DNA of 64,000 nt from Phylloscopus collybita (GCA_027886175.1 JAJNNQ010000040.1:19984001-20048000), one strand, 5' to 3'; counted from the stretch's first letter, positions 24,493 through 38,762 are shown. A program made the numbers and translations. The notes: generated by a model from the sequence alone, not told the origin.

Positions 24493-27400
24493 AAAAAAAA
24501 AAAGTCGTTTAATTTTAAAAAGGAATGTTTTATTGCTATTTGCATATAAAATGCTCAGCCAACATAGTGGATACTTGTAAAAAGAGACATTCACCTGTAG
24601 ATACTAAAATGAGCTTTCCAACCAAATAAATGTTTAAAACTATTTATTTCAGTGATAAATGAGGGCAAAAGGGAGGCTTCAGACCAGTGTGAATTTGGAG
24701 TTTTATGTTCTCTAGCTGCAGAATAGAGGTTTTCCATAGCACTGTTGATTAAACATCTTATTATGGAGGATAATATTCAGAAAGAACCTTGCTGGGGCCT
24801 TTTTAGCAGCACTGAGTATTCAGTGTTTATGACTCACTGGGTTGCTTACTAATGTATTCTTGGGTGAGATCTAAAGCCTTTTGTTTGAGAAATTATTTTT
24901 TTTAAGTAGAAATGCAAAATTAATGGAGAGATTAATTGCCAACCAAATCTGATTATTTGGCAGGACTTCATGTGTAAATCCATTGGCATCAGTGCTTGGT
25001 CTAAAATTATTATGACATTGACTCTAAAATGTGAAGCACTGGCATTTTAAGATGACTCACTTTAGGAAGAAACACTCTTTTAAAATCAATCCTTCAGTCT
25101 GAGCTGCGGGCTGGGAGAATGTTATTTGCTTTTGATAAGGGATATGAAAAAATATTGATTGAAGGTTTACGGAAGGGACAGAAATGTTGCAGGCATGCAA
25201 AGTTAGACAGGGTAAAGCCCTTTGGAGAGGACTGTAGAGTAAAAGCCTTCTTTCAAAGACACAGAATACTATGTGTGATCCAAGACAGGTACAAGCTAAT
25301 TGGCTGACCTTACTGCATTTTTGATGAGGTTTGGCTTGAAAAGGGGAGAAGTAATTTCCAGTCGAAGGAAATTTTGTGTCTGCTTCTTCGAACTTCATTC
25401 TGTGACTTGCATTAGTAGTTGTCAATGTAGCTTGAGCTGAAGTACGACTTCTTAAAGTGGTACAGTATTTTTTTATTCTAGTTAGTTCACATTTTCATTG
25501 CTTTGAATGTAGAAGAAGCTGTGGAAGTGTAAAGTGTTGTTGTATCTTTGGACCGCTAGGCCTAATTTATTTACTTGCATTAATTTGTGCTCCAGTTCCT
25601 CTCTTGCTGTGATTTCCCTTTATCTTCATATCTACATCTTATGTTTCTTGGGAAAGATGACTTAGCTGGGAGTAAAGCTGAATATTTCATAATTTTTCAC
25701 AGAATCACTTAATGGCTGTTTGTGGTGCTAGTTTCCATAAGGGATGCATTCATGTTTTTCTTTGTTTTTTCCTGTTTTTGAGAGTATTCAAAGCTTCACA
25801 TTGTTTCCCTATGTCTAAATCTACATTTTGGTGTTTATTTACTTTTTTTTTTTGAATGGCAAAAGTATCTTTTTATTACTTAAAAAAAAGCATACTTAAT
25901 ATGAAATGCTATCTTAGTTCCCTGATATGTGACACAGCAGTAATCAAATATATTGTGTTTCATTCTCCGTATCAGAGATTTACATAACACTTGAGTCTTC
26001 TGTGACTGTGGAGTTTAATAAAATTTAGATTGCATCTTTGCTTTGATATAGAAGTTATTGTTTTTCAAGATACTGGATTTTGCTTCTTATATTTCCTCTC
26101 CACATAACTGTAACTGATGGATGCAAATCCATCTGCAGTTCAGCTCGCTCTCTTGCTGCCTGCTGCAAGGTAAATTTGATTTTTATGGAGCAACTTGAAA
26201 TAATACTTTAATAAGAAAGAACGGTTAAGTTTATGAAAAGTATATTGCTTTTTGCTGTCTGAGAAACCAGACTTTGCCTTTGTAGATCTCTTTGAAAGAA
26301 AGAAAATGCTGTGGAAACAGAAGGTTGTCTTAATATTGGGAAAAAAAAGAACACCCGGTTAAGGAACATCTTGGTTCCTATTTAGTTGACCTATTTGGAT
26401 TTCAGCATTTGTGGGAAAAAGTGCTGTCTACCATTTTTAAAAGTTAAACCATCCAGTTACAGGTTCTGTAGTGGTTCATAAATGGAAAAGATTCAAAAAG
26501 TTAATTGCAAGTGAAACTAGTCAGATGGGATGAAATTGCTTCAGTCACTGGAAAAAAAGAAGTGTTTCTGGGGAGTCTGACATATGTTTGCTCGGGGAAA
26601 AAAAATTGTGATAATAATAATGTCCATTTAGCAGAAGCTATTCACAGCAGGAACTTCACTTTAGAAGTCTGGTAGCAAGCATCATGCAGTTAAATGGTTT
26701 GGCTTGCTGGCAGAGCATATAGGATGCTGTCTCTGGCTGCTGTGCAATGGCAGCAGTGTTTTGAGTGTGGTGAAAGAAGTGAGATGGGAGGACACAGCAG
26801 AGGAGGAAAGGAGATTAAAGCAGAAGTGCTCACTCCAATAATAATGAAAAAGAAAATATCCTGCAAGACCCCTGTTCTCTTTGTCTCTCCTCCTGTTTGA
26901 TGGTGTTGAGTAGTGTGTGAAGCAGAGCAGGAAACAATCTTTCTTTTCAGCAGATGTCTTCCAGGAATTTCCAGTAGTGAGTAAATAGATGTGTTCAAGA
27001 CTGGGACTGCATGTTTCTTTTTATAGGCAGATACTATTTTTGTTATGATCTATTTATAATGCTTTATTTTTTTAGTTCACTGGAGAAAGGCTTGCTTTTC
27101 ATATGAGCATCTTTGGTCCTCACATTTTCCATGCCTTAGGAAGCTTCTGCTGAGTTGTTTCAAAAGTTAGGGTGTTTTTTTTAAATAATTTTTTTTAATT
27201 GGTTGGTGACTTGAAGCTGCAGTGACTTCTAGTTAGGCAGTCAACGGTTTGGTTGTTAATAGGCTTAATTTTAGGTGATTTTAATTTTCTTGAAAGATCT
27301 ATGATGGCCAGCACTGTTCAGTTCTCTCATTATTTGTAAAACTCTGCTTTTTAATGTTCTTTTCTAGGAGTCCACTAGGGGAAAAAAAAGGCAACTCTGT

Positions 27401-29334
27401 TTTTTTGCAAATGTTAGAGAAATTGTTGAAAAGAAGAAAAGAGATTGAAAGCTGCAAAACTCAATAAGCTTATGTGATCTCCTGGAGAAAGATTGTAGAT
27501 AATACTCTGCAGATTGTCATTTACATAACAAAAAATTAATTTGGTACTAGTGCTATTAGTATAGCTATGATGATGAGTTCTTTCAATCATCATGTCTGTG
27601 TTTACATCATGAGTTGCAAGAATTAAAGCTGTAGGAATCCAAAGAAACAGGACAGTGCATCATCAAATTTGGCCACCAGTAGGTCACAAACTGTAATACC
27701 AAGTTCACTGCAGAATTCGATAACTTGGAAATTGATCACCCAAGTCCTATCAGTTAAAAAATTCCCTCTTCCAGTTAAAAAATGTCCACCCCTTTTGTCT
27801 TAGCTGTTGCAAGTTTCTGTTTCGTTGAGGAAATGAAAATTATAAGTCCTTGTGATTTTTTTTCTTATCTCTAAGTAAATATCTGGTGGCAACATCATTG
27901 ATAATCTGTAATTGCTTCAAAGTACTACTGAAATACTAACCCACTCACATGCAGCTGTCAAGAGAAGTGCAGAGGGCTACTTGATACAGATTAATTGGAA
28001 GGAGTTAATGGGACCCAAAGGCTATCTGCTTGTAACTGTGCACAGAGATAACCAGATGCTCCACTCCCAGTATTGTCTTCCTCGTACTGTCAGAAGTCTT
28101 TCTAAGTGTCTGTTATTGTTCTAACGAAGGACTGCAGATATTTCACAAAATCAATTATTTCAGTCTTTTCCTCTGGGCAAAGGGAAATTGAAGCAGTGTT
28201 TCATGTGATTGCTGAATTACTGCCAAAAGTGCCTCAAAATCAATCCTTTGTGCGAGAGGATGTCTCAACACATGCTGCCTTTTTTGACTTGTATGTGGAC
28301 TGTGGAGAGATCACAATACGAGTGCAATGCAGCTGAGTTACACCCTTTAAACATGGTGGGAAGATCATCTGAATTATCTGAAGTTTGTAGAAAATTAATG
28401 CATTTGGGTTGGGTTATGAAAAAGAAAAAACCTGTCTGCATAATAGCTGTTCTTGGAAGTACATGCTTACGTCAGTCTGCTGGTTTGTTTTATATGCTGC
28501 CTATTTTTTAGCTTAGAACAGGTACAGGGATTGTCACCTACAGTATCTTTAGGCTTTAGAGCACTTTCTAAAGGAAGAAAGTAAATTATTAAATCTAAAC
28601 ACAACTAATTTGTGAGGAGCTTGGTGAAAATCTATTTAGTTTTGGTCATCCTCCTTAAACTTGATTTCTATTCTGCCTTTAGGGGAACAGTATTACCATG
28701 CATTTTAATAGTGTAAAGTAAGTTATTAATTTTGGTGTGTTAACTTGATAATCTTTCTATGCATTTCTATTGCTGCCTCCTATGGATTGATTGTGGTTCT
28801 TTTTTCTTTCTCAGTCTAGCAATAAGCTGGGGATTACTTCAGAGCCTGTCACCACTGGTTCATATTCAAGCAGAAGAATGACAGCCAAGCTGAATGCTAG
28901 GCTGAGTGTGCAGCTCTGTAGCAGTTCCAGCTCCTGCAGTCCTGGGCAGGCAGACTGAGAAAAAGAGCCAAATTTTCCTCTCAGGAAAACTGCAGCCACA
29001 TCAGTGAGGCCACTTGGATTGAAGGCTGCTTAGTAGTTCTGTAAGTCAGGTTAACTATCTATGCCTCCTTTTGGGCTATGCTGAACTGGTCACTTCTGCA
29101 CAGTCTGCACAGTGACAGTTGCCATGGATAAAAGAATGATGTAATTTTTTCTACTTTTCTTGACATGCAGTGCCCAAGCAAGACACAAAAATTGGCTTCA
29201 GAGCCACAGGAAGTATGTCAGCCCTCCAGATGCTCAATGAAACAATTAAAATTATCTTCTGATTACAGTAGAATCAGTCATGGTTTTAGCTTCACAATGA
29301 ATAATGCATTTGTGAAAAGATGCACAGCCTTAAC

Positions 29335-29354
29335 AATTATTACGTGTAATAATT
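29335..29354. repeat. 9-bp inverted repeat, 2-nt spacer
   Basis: AATTATTAC at 29335-29343 and GTAATAATT at 29346-29354 are perfectly complementary around gt. Confidence 0.88.
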
Positions 29355-30364
29355 ACTGTATATTAATATTTTTCTTCTGGAGGGTGAGCTAGTTATGGAA
29401 GAAACATTGCTATATTTTTATGTAATGTTTTATTGCTTACAGCGTATTAATGACAGATGGCAGCTTTCACTAATTATATTACTACAGAGGAAGCAGTCTA
29501 GAATGAGCTGCTTTTCTTTGTGTCCTGGTTATCTTTTATTCTGAGAGGAAAGTCCAATGCCCAAATGGTTTGCTGTATTGAAGTTGAAAGCATCTGTGCT
29601 GGTAAGCCACCTTCTCACTCATTAAATACTTTCATTTTACCTAAAATAGGATTGTACTAGGCTGTTGCTTGGCGTGTTGCACCTGTTCTAGTGTTGAAAT
29701 GAGTGGGTACAATGTATTTTAAAAAGTGTGAAAGAACACTATGGCAGATGAAACACTTAGTGCCCAAATGTCACAAAATTCCTGAATTAAATTTGTCTGT
29801 GACAGAAGTTTCTGCTTTATGCACAGGCTTCATGAACAAGTCTTTAACTACACAACCAGATAGTGGGATTTCCTCTCTTTCCTACAGCAGAATACCCGAC
29901 CTGCTTGCATTTACTGTGAAAGTCTCCAAGACCAGCTTGGCATCATCACTTGTTATAATAGCTGGTGCTCGAAAGTAGACTTCAAAAAGCCTATGAAGGA
30001 GAAGTACTAACCTATGTTAAATGTTTGTCACTGCCAGTTGTCTGTGACAGTGCAGGATCCCTGGCAAATTGCTTAACAATTAGTGTTTAAATCCCTGACC
30101 AGCATGCAGTAAGAGGATTGTTAACAAAGTTTAAAAGTTAGGAGTGTTGTAGCACATAGCCACAGAAATTTCTGTCAGGAGTTTTGCATCTGTGAAGAAC
30201 AATACCCATTTCACATATCAAACTGAAAGGTGCTAAAAAATGCAAAACTGATCTTGTTTCTACTCTATTATAGTTAAAGAAGCATAAATTTAAAAATGTA
30301 AGTAGAGGCTAATGATGAAGAATCAACCTGAGCAGATGTTGAATGATTAGAATTGCGTTGTTCG

Positions 30365-30536
30365 TAATCAATTATAATAATAATTTTATAACGATAATAA
30401 AAATATGACGATATAGAATAAAATACTGTAAGATATTACATATGCAGATATAATATATGATAATTGAATAATATACTATATGCACTATATAATATATATG
30501 TTATGTAATTATAATATAATAATGATAATAATATAG
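30365..30536. repeat. AT-rich low-complexity tract
   Basis: About 170 bases almost entirely A and T, with many ataat and tatat units and no regular period. It is probably an old decayed microsatellite. Confidence 0.85.
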
Positions 30537-30785
30537 GACAAGAATAGGCTTTGATCTCATAGTTGACCTTGCTTTGAAGATACTTGCAATGATCTCTTCT
30601 GGAGTCAGTTCCTGGGCTGGGGCTGCATTCCCCAAATGCTGCAGTGGAGCGAGTGTTTGTACAGGCTTTGACACAAGAGCAGAGATGATCTTAAGGAGCA
30701 AGAAGGTAGCTGTGCTCACCAGTTTTTCTACACCAGACCTAGTGCTTGTTAGCACTGGGGAGGGTCAGATGAGCTGCCTGAGCCC

Positions 30786-30805
30786 CTACAAAATTAATTT
30801 TGTAG
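30786..30805. repeat. Perfect 20-bp palindrome without loop
   Basis: CTACAAAATT at 30786-30795 is followed at once by its reverse complement AATTTTGTAG (30796-30805). Confidence 0.92.
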
Positions 30806-31854
30806 AGGAATTAGTGCCATTTCTTCTTTTTCGGAGGTTGCTGTCCATTTTACTTATTTGGATTATTGTGTGTATGAACTGTTCACTGATTCTCTATTTG
30901 GGTTGTGCTTAGCCATCTGTGGCTCTTCAGTCTTGTACACTGCGAAGATTAACCTGTAAAGCTCATCATGTGGATTTTATGTGGCAATGATTGGGTTTTA
31001 ACATGGCCTTGTGTCTAGTTCTGAATGCCATTTGAGGAGAAAAGAGAAACACAAACCCATCATGTATTTTAGAGGGAAGTAAGAAAGGAACTGAAGGAAG
31101 GCTGTGTGTGGAAAGCAGTTTTATGGCAGTTGGGATCTTGGTTGCTCTGGCTTTTCAGGGTAAAAGAAATAATGAACCTGTGTTGCTGCAGCCTAGAAAA
31201 TTAAGGGTATGGGGATTAAAAATGCACGAGCAGTTATCTAGTAGATTTAATTGCCAAGGGAGATAGTGGAATTGTTAATTTAAGCCCCTGTAATCATAGG
31301 ACAGATGAGATTCCTGTCCATTAGAGTTATCTTAGGACCAGTGTCATTGTTTTTGAGATGTGACAGCAAAACAACTGGCTAAGCAGCTCTCCTGAAATTA
31401 AAATAAGAAATACATCAGGTATCAGTTATTTGATGGCTTGGTAAATGTAAAGTTCAGAATAAGCTTCTGTTGATTTAGGTGCTCTCATCTGAGCTGCATC
31501 TTTAGTGTCAACTCAGCCAAGCAGGTCTGGCTTGTAGAGGGAATGGAAAGGCTTTGCTTTTTCCAGTTTTGATCTCAATGTTTTTTGGGGTTAGAGGAGA
31601 CATTGTCTCAGTCATTTCCTTGCAGTGAATTGGTTCTGCTCTTGTCATTTACTGTGAGATTTGTGTGTACATAAAAGGTTTGGGTTCATTTAGGCACCTT
31701 GAAAGATTCCTCCTTTATGGCCAAGAAGGCTTCTCCCATAGCGAGTGACTATGAGTTCTCAGCATTGTCTGTAAAAACTTGCCAAGGAGGATGACAGTCT
31801 TTCAGTAAGCAATAGCTGATGAATTGGTACCAGCTCCAACTGCACAGTCTTTGG

Positions 31855-32057
31855 TAAGTGACTATTTTGGTCAGTCACTTAATATTTTTCTGGTTTGATT
31901 TTTCTTTTATAAAGTGTGAGTAATATTAATTCCCTTGTTGTACCCTTTTGTTCATATATAGATTTTAAACTTTTGGGACGCTTTATTGTAGAGTATTTGC
32001 ACAGAATCTAGCACTGTGGGATCCTTGTCTTAGTTGAAGCCTTGGAGCACTATCATA
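31855..32057 (+). mobile_element. Ancient MIR/CORE-SINE-like relic with amniote tail
   Basis: The 5' part (ggtcagtcacttaatatttt, then ttttataaagtgtgagtaat and attcccttgttgtaccc) aligns by eye with the conserved MIR core (caagtcacttaa, tgtaaaatggggataata). The 3' part (agattttaaacttttgggac, ttgcacagaatctagcactg, tgggatccttgtcttagttg, gaagccttggagcactatc) matches the tail of an amniote-wide old SINE seen often in turtles and crocodilians (tttgtacagcacctagcaca, ggggcctctaggcgctac). The order and spacing of the two halves fit one element. It is old and diverged; the family name is uncertain. Confidence 0.65.
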
Positions 32058-35000
32058 AGTAGTGGCAGAAATAATCAGCTCCATTCCCTATTTATAAACC
32101 TCACAATAAGTAAGAGAGCTCTTTAGGTTGGTACTTAGTATAAGTCCCCACAGACTGCTGAAGGCTTTAATCAGGAAATTGTTATCATATGAACTCAACA
32201 GAACAAAAGTTGAATTTATTAGAGAGTTAATTTTTCAACCGTATATTCCCAGTGCAAGCCCTCATTAAGATGAAAGTCGTGTTTGGAACATGCACAATTA
32301 GTTTAGGAGAATCTACAAAAATGTTTTAAATACTGGGAGCCATACAGCCTGATATTAAGGAAAGAGTCCCCCAAACATGAAAAGTCCTGGAGTTAATGTT
32401 GAATTTCATGTATTTGGCTTTCTTCTAAGCTCAGAAATTTTAAATGTATGAACTGCTGGTCTTCTGTGATGTGCTTTAGTGGTCAGAAAGCTCTGTCTGT
32501 GAATAATAGTGTTGTATTCCAGTTCAGATCAGGCTGACTAATTAAAACATGTAGAAATCTGTATTTTCTATCAGTTTTTCCGTCCAAGTTTATAGCCAGA
32601 GAGCAAAAAGGAAGCCTTATATGTTGATTACCAAAGCCTTTCCATTTTTCTTCCCTACGGAAGAATGGTGATTGTTTTGAAAGAGAGGGACTGTCATCTT
32701 TCCTAAAGCTAGATTACATCCCTGTTCCTTCAGGTGCACTGGGATGTGGCCATCCCTCTGCATTGGGGTTCTTAATGGAATTTTCTGCTACAGAGCAAAA
32801 GTCATCAGTCCCTGTTAATTTAGAGAGAGTAGGGGCAGATGACATGGCCATTAATTCTTAAAGAGATAAATAGGCAGAATTTTTGAATGATGCATGAGAT
32901 TTCAGGAAGCTTTTAGAGTATGAGAGATTCTTACAGTGAGAGCCCTTGGGACATAGGAATGATTTAAAGCAAGATTTTCAGCATTTTAGTAACCTGTTCT
33001 TAATATGATTTATATCTAGGCTTACCTCTGAGTTCTGCATTTTGTGCAAGCGTTGCACTTGCAGATGTTGATATATATGGTATTATTCATATGTAACTAT
33101 GATTGGATTTTTTGTTTACCTGGAAAACCTTACAATGTATAAAAATGGTATTTGGTGTTTCTGCAGTATCCGAAAGATCAAAACTAGGAATTTGTTTTTT
33201 TAGATAGATAAAAATGCTCTCGCCTCCTCCCCAACTGTGGTTTTATAGACAAATCTTGAAATACTATTTTTAGTGCCTGCTGAAACAAAACATGTTAGTA
33301 AATATTTAATTTTCTGATTATTAGCCTATTTTATAATCTCAGTTCATAAAGATACAGTTCAGATTTTGTCTCACTTCATTACTAGCCTCATTTCTTACTT
33401 TTGAAGACACAGTCTCCTGCTGAGCTAAAATATAAGCTATCTGGTGGATAAAATCTGTTAGGGAAGCACCTGGGCAGACCTTCAATATTTCTACTTATTT
33501 GAGAGACAGAGATAATCTGCTGCAGAAATAAAAATAGCATCTGAATTATCCAGACGAGTCAGAGAATGAAGCTACTGGATTAGAATACTGCTCATTTGTA
33601 TGTAAATGTACTGCCTTTGTTCCTGAATTTGATCCTTAAGATCTGTTAATATGGAAGAGTAAGGGATGAAAACCATTCTCGAAATTGATCCAGACAGATG
33701 CACACAGGTTAGTGCTGTGTGGCTAAATCATGGTGTACATGGTGGGGATTATCTGGAAAAAAAAAAAAAATCTATACTTGAAAAAGCCAAGCTGAGGAGA
33801 GCAATGCACTGCATCTACAATTGCTGAGGCTAGTGATCCTCCATGACTTTAATCATATAAAGATTTATATTTGCTAGAAGGTTTCAGTGCCTAGAAAATC
33901 AAGTGGTAAGTGCCTGCATTTTAGCAGCTATACATTACTGTTTACCTCTGAATAAACATTACTCGAATGGAAATATTTTGTGGAAGGTTTGTTTTTGTTT
34001 GTTTTTTTTTTCTAACTTGTGTACAGGGGTTTTTTTTGCTGCAGAAAATTGAGGGAAAGAAAGCAGGGGGAAAAAAAGAAAGGAAAAGAGACCCTCTTAG
34101 AGACTAAGATTTCAGCCAAACTTGCAAATAGTTATTTGCATATTTGAATCTTGTGGTAGCTCTGTGGCTGAGTTCAGTTACCTGCAGCTTAGGCTCTCTC
34201 AACTGAGTCCCCATGCCATGCACTTCCAGGCCACACTGAAGTTGTCATTTAGAAGCTTGGTGTCATGGTAATGCACCTAAGTAAGTCTGCACACCTACCT
34301 GGCTGTGTGGGCTTTACATGGCATTCTGTCCATACCTAAAATTACATAGATTCAGATCTGCTGTCATGTCATGCTCATCGTGTCATGAAAGAACAGTTCT
34401 GAATCTTTTTGTAGCAGGAAAAAAAAAAAGGAAACAGAAATGAAGAAAACCAGAAATGCTTATTTGGAAAAAAAGTATGGATATGAAATCAAGAAATGGA
34501 GAAGTAATGTTAGAATTAAGGCTGTTAGTCTTCCTTGGATCTTCTTCTTTATGTGTGTTATGGCTGCTTGCAGAGGTGGTACATTTCATAGGTTTGTTCT
34601 TTGGGTCTTTTGCTCTCAGCAGGACACATTTTGAGTGATGCAGCCAAAGAGAGAAAAGTGGACAGATCTGGGCTCCAGCCTGTCTCCAGTGGGTGCAGTG
34701 ATGTGCCTCCAGACACTTTCTGCCCCGCTGGACAGGAGCACTGGTGCCTGTGGGCTGGGAGCAGGTGCGCGTGCCCGCAGCCCCGCTGCTCCAAAGGCTG
34801 GTTTCTCCACAGCTGGGAAATGGTGCATTCTTTCCATTTAGCAATTTTTTCCCCCTGAAATTAGGTAACTTTTATAACTTGAATCTTAAATGAGATGTTG
34901 ATAGAGAGATTATTTGCAATGGGTTTTGGATGCATTGGACTATTTTGTCTTACAACACAATACTAAAAAATAGGTAATTAGGCAAATGACAACAACTTTT

Positions 35001-35956
35001 AAAGAATTGGCGTTTCCTAATATTTTCATTATTATATATTAGCTTAAGCTCGCAGTCAGCCTTCTTTTTGCTTAACCACACCTAATCTGTCTAATTAATA
35101 GATTTTTTTTTTATATCTTCCCATGCAGTACTTGCAGTAGTCAGTCTCTGGACATACTTTTTTGCATAGAACTTCTGTTTTGCTGATCTCTGTAAGTTAC
35201 ATAGTTATTGGTCTGTAGCGCTTGGTATAAAATTGAGAAAGGTCATCTGAAAATAATTGTCTTGAAGGAAGAAAGCATGCTGTGTTTGTTTTATTTTTGG
35301 CTGGTGCACTTCATAGTCTGTTATCTCTTCCATTTGCGTGACTTGTTTCCCACTTAATTTTATCTTTTACCTCCTGGCAAATAGCAATATGCCTCAGCAT
35401 AATGATGAGCAGCAGCAAAGGTAAAAACAAATATATTTATATTCTTCCCTGCCTTCCAAATTTAGAACTGAAAATAGAAACTAGTTAATGTCTACTGTTC
35501 AGAAGAGTAATAAATAAACATGGTTTGGGGAAAAGACTGGATATACTTCAACACTTTTCTATGTTACGCTTTTCTGTAGTATGGAAAGATTTTTGTAAAA
35601 TAGTTTAGGATTTAAAATAATAATCATGCTGACAATAAAAAGATAAGCAGGAGGATAATTAGCTGCTGAAAACAATGTGTAGCTTTCATTACACTGAAAC
35701 TTCAGAGGCTCAACACTGAAATATGCTGAACTGTTTGCAGGATGAAATGTGTGACACATAAAAAGCAACATAGTGCATGCAGAGTATTTGGAGTCCGTCA
35801 CAGCTTGGAATAACATCTTTAAGGCACATATCCACCTACTACTGTTTAATAAATTATTCTGCCATCAGTGCCTACTGTTCCTCCTCACTAGTAAGTTAGC
35901 CCTCTAAATACTGCAGCACAATTCTGTGTTTCCATTGTCACTTGGGTGATCAGATG
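32058..35956. other. Intronic sequence; local GC-richer patch near 34640-34820
   Basis: No exon or transposon recognised in 3.9 kb. Around 34640-34820 the GC content rises and several overlapping open frames appear on both strands, as expected from composition alone. At 33990-34095 a T-rich stretch is followed by a purine-rich one. Confidence 0.45.
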
Positions 35957-36119
35957 CTGGAGGATGTTGCCCACAGAGGCAGCAGAGGGTCTCTTCTTGA
36001 GCTACTCAGAACCTGACTGGACACAGCCCTGAGCTGGAGCAGGGGCTTCAGCTGACCCTGCTCTGAGCAGAAACAAGGGGATCTCCAGAGATCCCTTCCC
36101 ACCTCAATTCTCTGATGAG
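35957..36119 (+). mobile_element. CR1 LINE fragment, extreme 3' end
   Basis: A short CR1 remnant in + orientation: gttgcccacagaggcagcag, acctgactggacacagccct, agctgaccctgctctgagca, gatctccagagatcccttcc and a degraded terminal cacctcaattctctgatga. It is strongly 5' truncated. Confidence 0.9.
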
Positions 36120-38762
36120 GTAGCACAGAGGGATAGTTTTTAGTAAAAAGTGCTGAAAGTGTTGCGTCATGCACAGACTCTGACTTCGAGGGGAGCTGGG
36201 GTTATGTAAGGACAGCTTAGAAAATGTTGGCAGATCATGGCCATAGATATTTTTTTTTAAGAATGTCTCCAGAACATCTGTAGAATTAGTCATGCTAGTA
36301 AGTAATCAAAGGCAGGATGGGTGTGATAAGAATGTTATCAATAATAATGATCAGCTTAGGTACAAACCCAATGTAAATAGAGGTGTTGATCATCAAGTGT
36401 TTAAAGGTTTTTAAATTAAAGAATTGCTGCCAGGTTGTTCGTGGCTGGACTTTTTCACATACCAATCAGTGGTTTCATTCAAGTGAAAGATGATCAAAAT
36501 AGTTGTTTTAGCATTGCCTTAACGATATAACGTTGGGGTGTTTTTTAGTTCTTTTTCTTTCCTTTTCCCTTCTGGACAGCCTGAGAGGCAGGATGGCAGC
36601 AGAAGCAGTACCTTTTGGCTGGTACCTTTTATTTCCTTGGCAGCCACATTTGGGCAACAGAGTGACTGGGGCAGCCGTCGCTGCAGGGCCACTGAGGGTC
36701 GGGGCTTGCTGGTCACAAAGATTTCTGGGGACGTGAGCTGTGCCAGGACTGCTGTCAGCACAGCTCCCAGCCTCCCTCTGGAGGGCTGTGAAGTCATGGG
36801 GCAGGAACTGTGAAGTTGTATTTTCTTTCAGGTTGTTTCTTGGCCAAGGGTCACAGGCCTTTGAGTTTAGAACGGACCATTGTAAACATTCAGTCATATC
36901 TTCTATACTCCAGGCTTTGGGGCATCTTTCAATTATTGTGTTAATGAGCTTAGACTTGGATTATCTGTTTTTAGGAAGTTGATAGATTGGCTGTAGTTTA
37001 GCCTGGTAATTATCATCACTGTTACACATCTCCTCCTAATGATTTTCTTGCCAGAATCTAACTTGTGATGGATCTTTGTGAGTGTATGTGAATGTTGAAA
37101 TAAAAAGCTTGAGAAAAAACTATGGCAAAATATTAACTTATTATTAAATAATGGATTAGAAAATATTTTCAGGAAAATTAGGTTTCAGAGGTAGATACAT
37201 AGTTCTATAAGCCTTCAGTGTTTTTGTCCTTGGTGATATAATTCCAAGGCCTGATCGAAAGTCGAGAGTGATGATGACAACCATGACTGTGAGACAGGAT
37301 ACGGTCTCCTGTACAGTGATGGCAATTTAGTGGCTGGTTACTGGAAAAAAGCAGGCTCCTCTCCTGCTCCAAATTATTTTCTATTTTTTTTTTAATTGCT
37401 TTATTTATTTTTCACTTTCCTGCCAGCTTAGCCCCTGGGATTATGTGAGTGCTAGGAGAAAAGGCAGGACAGGAACAGTTCCTTCCTGGAGCAGCCTTCA
37501 GTGAGATTGGCTCAGCAGTGTCATTCAGGTCTATGGGACCATAACAAACCCTGGAAACTTCGGATCTGACTAGGAACGATATAATTTTGTCTTGTAGCAA
37601 AGGTTTGAAAAATCTGTATTTTCTGAGATTCCCATTCAGACTTAGATGCTGCGGCTTTAAAATATTAATTTGAGAATGCGGATTATTACTGTATTGGGGC
37701 ATTGCTGTGGGAGTACATTGTTAGCATGGAACATGCAGAGACACTGAAGTCACAGGATTGACATGGACACATCCACGATTTGATACCACCTCCTGAATAA
37801 CACATGTGATGGGTACAGGACGCACTCACTGGTGGTGTGTGACTGACAGGGATGTGAGGAGAGGAAAAAAGGTTACGGCAGCACAACACCAGAAATGTGC
37901 TTTTGCTTCTTTGGCTTCCTGATCTTACATATCAGGAATTGGAAGGAAAAGTAGGAAATGTGGATGGTGCTTTGTCATCTTGTCTCACAAAACAGTTAAA
38001 ATCACAGTATGCTTCTACAGACACGTGTACATCAGGGAATTTAGTAGCACCATCATGTTAAAGGCTGCTCTGTAACTAGGCTTTTTCTGAGGAAGCTACT
38101 GACCTGAGTTGGACCTTACTTTTGAAGATAATGTAGGAGAGAAGAAAGCAGCTTATTGCTAGTTTTTCTGTATATATCCTGAAGTATTCCATATTTAAGA
38201 AAATTCTTAGAGATGCATAATCCTGTTTTTTCTTACTTTACTTACTGATTGCACTGGAGAACCAGGTAATTTGTGGTCTTTCAAACTTTCTTGAAAAGCA
38301 GAAATTGCATGAAACACTTAACAAAAAAGGGGTTTTTTTCTGGAATATTGTCCAGCCTGTAGTTGACTGTAGCCTATCAGAAATAAATAATGAAAAGTTT
38401 TATACACTGAAGGAAAAATATCTCCCCTTTTCAGATCTTTAAAGTGTGTGATGTTCATATATGGGTATATCTTTTATAGCGGCATGTAAGGCTTGGTATT
38501 TCTGATATAAAAATGCATGGGATATTTTAACAATGAACACCACCACTCCAGCCCCCCAGGAAAAGCCAAAATCAAACCCCATGGTATTTGTGTGCATTAA
38601 CATTGAACATGTATTTATGTGTATGCTTATAATGGGGTAGAGTGGCCATAGTGGTTTCCTTTGTGTCTGATTATATTTCTGAAGAAAGCCTTTCCTCCAA
38701 CACCAGTATTTGAATGGGATAAAGCCTCATTCTCCTGAGTTTACTCAAGTCTGTAACTATGC
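36120..38762. other. Intronic sequence; GC-richer patch near 36560-36810
   Basis: No exon or transposon recognised. A moderately GC-rich patch at about 36560-36810 gives overlapping open frames on both strands with no family resemblance. Confidence 0.45.

Larger units (their letters stand above)
24493..31854. other. Intronic sequence with no gene recognised
   Basis: About 7.4 kb without recognisable exon or transposon. It includes a 9-bp foldback with a 2-nt spacer at 29335-29354, an AT-rich tract at 30365-30536 and a loopless 20-bp palindrome at 30786-30805. Conserved regulatory elements may be present but cannot be told by eye. Confidence 0.45.

Noticed and set aside
24174..24545. 123-codon minus-strand open frame
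   Set aside because: It is the antisense of the CR1 fragment at 24224-24492.
34383..34858. Cluster of overlapping open frames on both strands
   Set aside because: They coincide with a GC-richer patch and have no family resemblance or splice structure.
36508..36982. Overlapping open frames on both strands
   Set aside because: Same explanation: local GC-rich composition lowers stop-codon frequency.
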